A program made the position numbers and the translations under genes. DNA of 7,664 nt, taken from positions 1 to 7,664 of the forward strand of contig CALRIB010000041.1 of NCBI GenBank assembly GCA_943359705.1, in the 5' to 3' direction. This document shows, one piece after another, positions 5,618 to 7,664 of this stretch (the first letter of the stretch is position 1; each line of letters starts with the position of its first letter). The notes below the pieces were generated by a model. The model saw only the letters and a list, made by a program, of their open reading frames with translations, did not search any database and was not told the origin of the DNA. The DNA is from Candidatus Nomurabacteria bacterium (GTDB taxonomy: Bacteria > Patescibacteriota > Minisyncoccia > Phycocordibacterales > UBA2100).

Positions 5618-7107
5618 GCGCGCGCGTCCTTTGGGCGATTGTCGTCGGTTTTCTGCTCGGTGTTTTTCTCCGCTCGTTTTTCCATATTGGTCTTGCGGCG
5701 ATTGGGTTCGTTGCGCTTCTCGCTCTTTGCGCACTCGTAGCCGCCCGTTTCGACGCGTCGAAACGGGCGGCTCTCGTTCCGCTTGCCATCGCATGTATCG
5801 CACTTGGGGCAGGAGTCGTCCGTACCGACTTCGCGACGCAAAAGAGCGACCCGACGCTCGATGGACTCATCGGCAAGAACATAACGCTCGAAGGAGTGGT
5901 CTTTGCCGAGCCCGACGTGCGCGACAACGCCGTGCGCTTGTATGTGCGTACCGACACCTCTGTATATCAGCACGCCACATCGAGCGTCTCGGCAGGCGTA
6001 CTCATCGCCGCTCCCGCGCACGCCGAAATCGCATACGGCGACCGCATTCGCGCCACAGGGAAATTGGAATTGCCCGAAGCGTTCGACACGGGGCTCGGTC
6101 GGCAATTCGACTATCCTCTCTATCTCGCGAAGGACGGAATTTTATACGAACTTTCGTTCGCGAAAGTCGAGCGCACAGGGAAAAACGAGGGCAATCCCGT
6201 ACAAGCCGCGGCCATTTGGATGAAACAAAAGTTTCTGGAAGGTCTGCGGCTCGCGCTTCCGGAGCCGGAGTCAGGTCTTGCCGGCGGCATCACCGTAGGG
6301 GACAAGCGCGGGCCGGGCACAGAACTTTCAAATATCTTCCGGACGACCGGGCTCGTGCATATCGTTGTCCTCTCCGGATACAACATCACGCTTGTCATGG
6401 ACTTCGTCCGTTCGCTTCTCCAGTATGCGCCGCATTCGGTGCAATACGGCGGCCTCTCGTTCGTAGTTTTGTTCTTCATCCTTATGTCGGGTGGCGCAGC
6501 AAGCGCCGTGCGAGCGGGAGCGATGGCACTTATCGCCGTTTTTGCACGCGCGACCGGCCGCGTGTTTCTCGCGGCGCGGATCCTCGGTGTCGTTTCGCTT
6601 GGCATGGTGCTCTGGAATCCGTACACGCTCGCGTTCGATCCGAGTTTCCAACTCTCCGCACTCGCGACACTCGGCCTAATTACGTTCACGCCCTTTTTCG
6701 CGTCACACTTGCAATGGATGCCGGAGAAATTTGGCCTCCGCGAAGTCGCGTCTTCCACGCTCGCCACGCAGCTTCTCGTGCTTCCGCTGCTTCTCTACCA
6801 AAACGGTCAGCTTCCCATCTATTCACTTCCCGCCAACCTCCTCGCGCTCGCTGCCGTTTCACCGGCGATGTTCGCGTCTCTCATCTCAGCGATTGCCGGA
6901 CTCACACTCGGCGTGCTCGCACCCATCATTGCCTTTCCCGCATACGCACTCCTCGCCTACGTCATCGGCGTCGCCCAATTCTTCGCAGGTTTGCCCTTCG
7001 CCTCCCTCTCAATCCCAGCGTTCGGAGCATGGTGGCTCGCCCTGGCGTACCTATGTATAGGCCTTTTCTACGTCCTTAACTTGCGGTTTCGGGAAACCGA
7101 GGTATAA
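5614..7107 (+). CDS. comEC: ComEC/Rec2 DNA-uptake channel, without the C-terminal nuclease domain
   Basis: The inner-membrane channel that imports single-stranded DNA in natural transformation. The 497-aa protein has three N-terminal membrane helices (about 5-20, 22-44, 53-69), an OB-like DUF4131 segment (about 85-190), then the polytopic Competence domain. That domain contains the hallmark TTGLVHIVVLSGYNITLV with H249, LMSGGAASAVRAGAMALI, and DPSFQLSALATLGLI. It ends shortly after the last hydrophobic segment (FREXEV-like tail), so the C-terminal metallo-beta-lactamase domain of the Bacillus protein is missing. Truncated forms like this are common in reduced genomes, where the nuclease may be separate. 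ATG 5614 overlaps the mscL stop (ATGA). The stop TAA (7105-7107) is embedded in the next gene's -10. A perfect 34-bp palindrome lies within the coding sequence. Confidence 0.94.
   Translation: MSARVLWAIVVGFLLGVFLRSFFHIGLAAIGFVALLALCALVAARFDASKRAALVPLAIACIALGAGVVRTDFATQKSDPTLDGLIGKNITLEGVVFAEPDVRDNAVRLYVRTDTSVYQHATSSVSAGVLIAAPAHAEIAYGDRIRATGKLELPEAFDTGLGRQFDYPLYLAKDGILYELSFAKVERTGKNEGNPVQAAAIWMKQKFLEGLRLALPEPESGLAGGITVGDKRGPGTELSNIFRTTGLVHIVVLSGYNITLVMDFVRSLLQYAPHSVQYGGLSFVVLFFILMSGGAASAVRAGAMALIAVFARATGRVFLAARILGVVSLGMVLWNPYTLAFDPSFQLSALATLGLITFTPFFASHLQWMPEKFGLREVASSTLATQLLVLPLLLYQNGQLPIYSLPANLLALAAVSPAMFASLISAIAGLTLGVLAPIIAFPAYALLAYVIGVAQFFAGLPFASLSIPAFGAWWLALAYLCIGLFYVLNLRFRETEV
5739..5772. 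repeat. Perfect 34-bp palindrome inside comEC
   Basis: The arm AGCCGCCCGTTTCGACG (5739-5755) is followed with no spacer by its exact reverse complement (5756-5772); symmetry breaks at 5738/5773. It stays in frame and encodes ComEC residues 43-53 (AARFDASKRAA), the short charged loop between predicted membrane helices 2 and 3. In mRNA it could form a stem of about 15 bp with a tight loop. No T-run follows, so it is not an ordinary terminator. Confidence 0.95.
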
Positions 7108-7108
7108 T
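7081..7108 (+). promoter_or_regulatory. Consensus promoter overlapping the comEC 3' end, with an inverted repeat
   Basis: TTGCGG (7081-7086) and TATAAT (7103-7108) are 16 bp apart; the -10 is perfect and contains the comEC stop TAA (7105-7107). Between them, CGGTTTC (7084-7090) and GAAACCG (7093-7099) form a 7-bp inverted repeat with a 2-bp centre, placed where a repressor or activator could bind. Transcription should begin near 7114-7115. Unlike the other promoters here it gives a long leader. Confidence 0.7.
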
Positions 7109-7153
7109 ATCGCACTTGTAGTTCTTCCTGTTCTTTCACAGTGCAATATCGGA

Positions 7154-7207
7154 TTTTGCTGCGGCAGAAAGCGCCTTTCTCTAAGGGCATTTTCCGCCAC
7201 AGCAAAA
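7154..7207 (+). promoter_or_regulatory. Long hairpin in the leader of the 7270 gene
   Basis: The outer stem TTTTGCTG (7154-7161) pairs with 7200-7207. It continues inward as GGC/GCC (7163-7165 with 7196-7198), GAAA/TTTC (7167-7170 with 7191-7194) and GCCTTT/AAGGGC (7173-7178 with 7183-7188, one G-U), closed by a CTCT loop. The three internal mismatches are all C-A. The hairpin ends seven bases before the ribosome binding site GAGGAGG. No T-run follows on either strand, so it is more likely a 5'-UTR element than a terminator. Confidence 0.6.
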
Positions 7208-7213
7208 AGTAGT

Positions 7214-7277
7214 GAGGAGGCAGGTGGTGTCTAAACCAAAATCCGAATCGAAAACGAAAGGATCGTACGATGGCTAA
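7214..7277 (+). CDS. Possible short leader peptide with strong ribosome binding site
   Basis: GAGGAGG at 7214-7220, the strongest Shine-Dalgarno sequence in the window, is followed after six bases by GTG 7227 (another GTG is at 7224). The frame encodes 16 residues, a Lys/Ser-rich peptide (SKPKSESKTKGSYDG after the start), and stops at TAA 7275-7277. It overlaps the start of the next gene (ATG 7270) by eight bases, an arrangement suited to translational coupling or a leader peptide. The entry range includes the ribosome binding site. Alternatively the purine run only serves as a standby site for ATG 7270. No homology can be argued at this length. Confidence 0.35.
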
Positions 7278-7664
7278 GAAAACACTCGAGAAGCTGACTA
7301 ACGTCGGAAGCGGCATCTACTGCGTCGGCGTCTGTCAGGTTGGTGGCATCGACAAGCGCGATGCCATTGAGTTGATACGACGAGGCGGTGGTCTCGACGA
7401 GGCGGCCGAACAAATCATCCTGCGGGACGATTTCGTCATATCGCTCGAGCCAAGACCCCTGGCAGTCGTTGCAGTCACGGCCGGGCGTTTGTGCAACGAA
7501 CGCCACCAATCGGGACGTTTCTTGGAAGACGAAAACTTCCTCCGAGCTTGGAGCGGGCGCGTGTTGCATTCAGAGTTTGAATGCCTGTTGCTGCCTGACG
7601 AAGGTCTGCCATCCGTTGCCATGGGCGATATCGAGGTAAACTCAACTCACGTCTGGTGCGGAAT
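7270..7664 (+). CDS. Unrecognised protein (partial, 3' end outside window)
   Basis: An open frame starts at ATG 7270 with AAAGGA (7257-7262) seven bases upstream and runs without a stop to the window edge: 131 codons plus two bases. The N-terminus begins MAKKTLEKLTNVGSGIYCVG, including a C-x3-C (C18, C22). Further cysteines are at 75, 105 and 130, and His at 79, 100 and 127. The segment with RDAIELIRRGGGLDEAAEQI (30-49) looks helical. There is no signal peptide or membrane segment, so it is probably cytoplasmic. I do not recognise a family and propose no function. CTG is used more for leucine than in the upstream genes, where CTC dominates; this is an impression, not a count. It is the only gene here with a structured leader and ribosome binding site. 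Confidence 0.75.
   Translation, partial: MAKKTLEKLTNVGSGIYCVGVCQVGGIDKRDAIELIRRGGGLDEAAEQIILRDDFVISLEPRPLAVVAVTAGRLCNERHQSGRFLEDENFLRAWSGRVLHSEFECLLLPDEGLPSVAMGDIEVNSTHVWCG

Noticed and set aside
6150..6167. Hairpin ACTTTCG-TTCG-CGAAAGT inside comEC
   Set aside because: The stem is only 7 bp, and the closing pair is G-C rather than the C-G needed for an extra-stable UUCG loop. A repeat of this size is expected by chance in GC-rich coding DNA.
5631..7079. A 482-codon open frame on the plus strand, shifted relative to comEC
   Set aside because: Its product is an Arg/Ser/His-rich string with no motifs or membrane pattern. The comEC frame over the same DNA has clear family motifs, so this is a stop-poor shadow frame.
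7154..7207. The leader hairpin as the terminator of the comEC unit
   Set aside because: No T-run follows the stem on either strand; the U-rich bases are part of the stem. It also lies downstream of a new consensus promoter and directly upstream of a ribosome binding site.
7141..7212. A 23-codon GTG-initiated frame through the leader hairpin
   Set aside because: It has no ribosome binding site and no recognisable protein, and the same bases are better explained by the hairpin. It stays possible only as a leader peptide.
1..7664. CRISPR arrays, tRNA or rRNA genes, insertion sequences, toxin-antitoxin or phage genes
   Set aside because: No repeat-spacer arrangement, cloverleaf, rRNA segment, transposase motif or phage protein could be seen on either strand.

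Overview
The window looks like chromosomal DNA from a member of the Candidate Phyla Radiation (Patescibacteria, probably a Parcubacteria-type lineage). The evidence is indirect: compact gene packing with overlapping ends, divergent TIM and PGK sequences, a short MscL, a ComEC that ends after the channel domain, and almost no Shine-Dalgarno sequences. TGA acts as a stop codon in several genes, so the recoded Gracilibacteria/Absconditabacteria code does not apply. The lineage is inferred from gene style; there is no rRNA or other marker to confirm it.

Layout. Bases 1-116 hold the end of a cysteine-rich, probably exported protein, followed by a strong intrinsic terminator (137-189). Next, on the plus strand, come tpiA (222-974) and pgk (976-2115), a two-gene glycolytic unit. 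A minus-strand HIT-family nucleotide hydrolase (2108-2515) overlaps the pgk 3' end by 8 bp. It diverges from recJ (2538-4211) across only 22 bp, in which the two opposing -10 elements share a palindromic core. A multi-pass membrane protein (4224-4865) follows. Then comes an overlapping run of RNase HI (4899-5312), MscL (5309-5617) and ComEC (5614-7107), each joined by an ATGA stop/start overlap. A consensus promoter at the comEC stop codon then drives a roughly 155-nt leader containing a long hairpin, a good ribosome binding site and a possible short leader peptide. The leader precedes an unrecognised gene (7270 to the window edge).

How the genes fit together. TIM and PGK act in lower glycolysis. 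RecJ and RNase HI act in DNA repair and RNA-DNA hybrid removal, and ComEC would import single-stranded DNA. MscL is an osmotic safety valve. These are housekeeping genes placed side by side rather than one dedicated pathway. I do not see a defence system, CRISPR array, transposase or tRNA.

The unusual signals are mostly in DNA and RNA structure. (1) Five start codons have a -10-like TANNNT box 6-8 nt upstream and no ribosome binding site, which suggests leaderless transcripts. (2) HIT and recJ share a bidirectional promoter. (3) A perfect 34-bp palindrome lies inside the comEC reading frame and encodes the loop between two membrane helices. (4) The last gene has a structured leader unlike anything else in the window.
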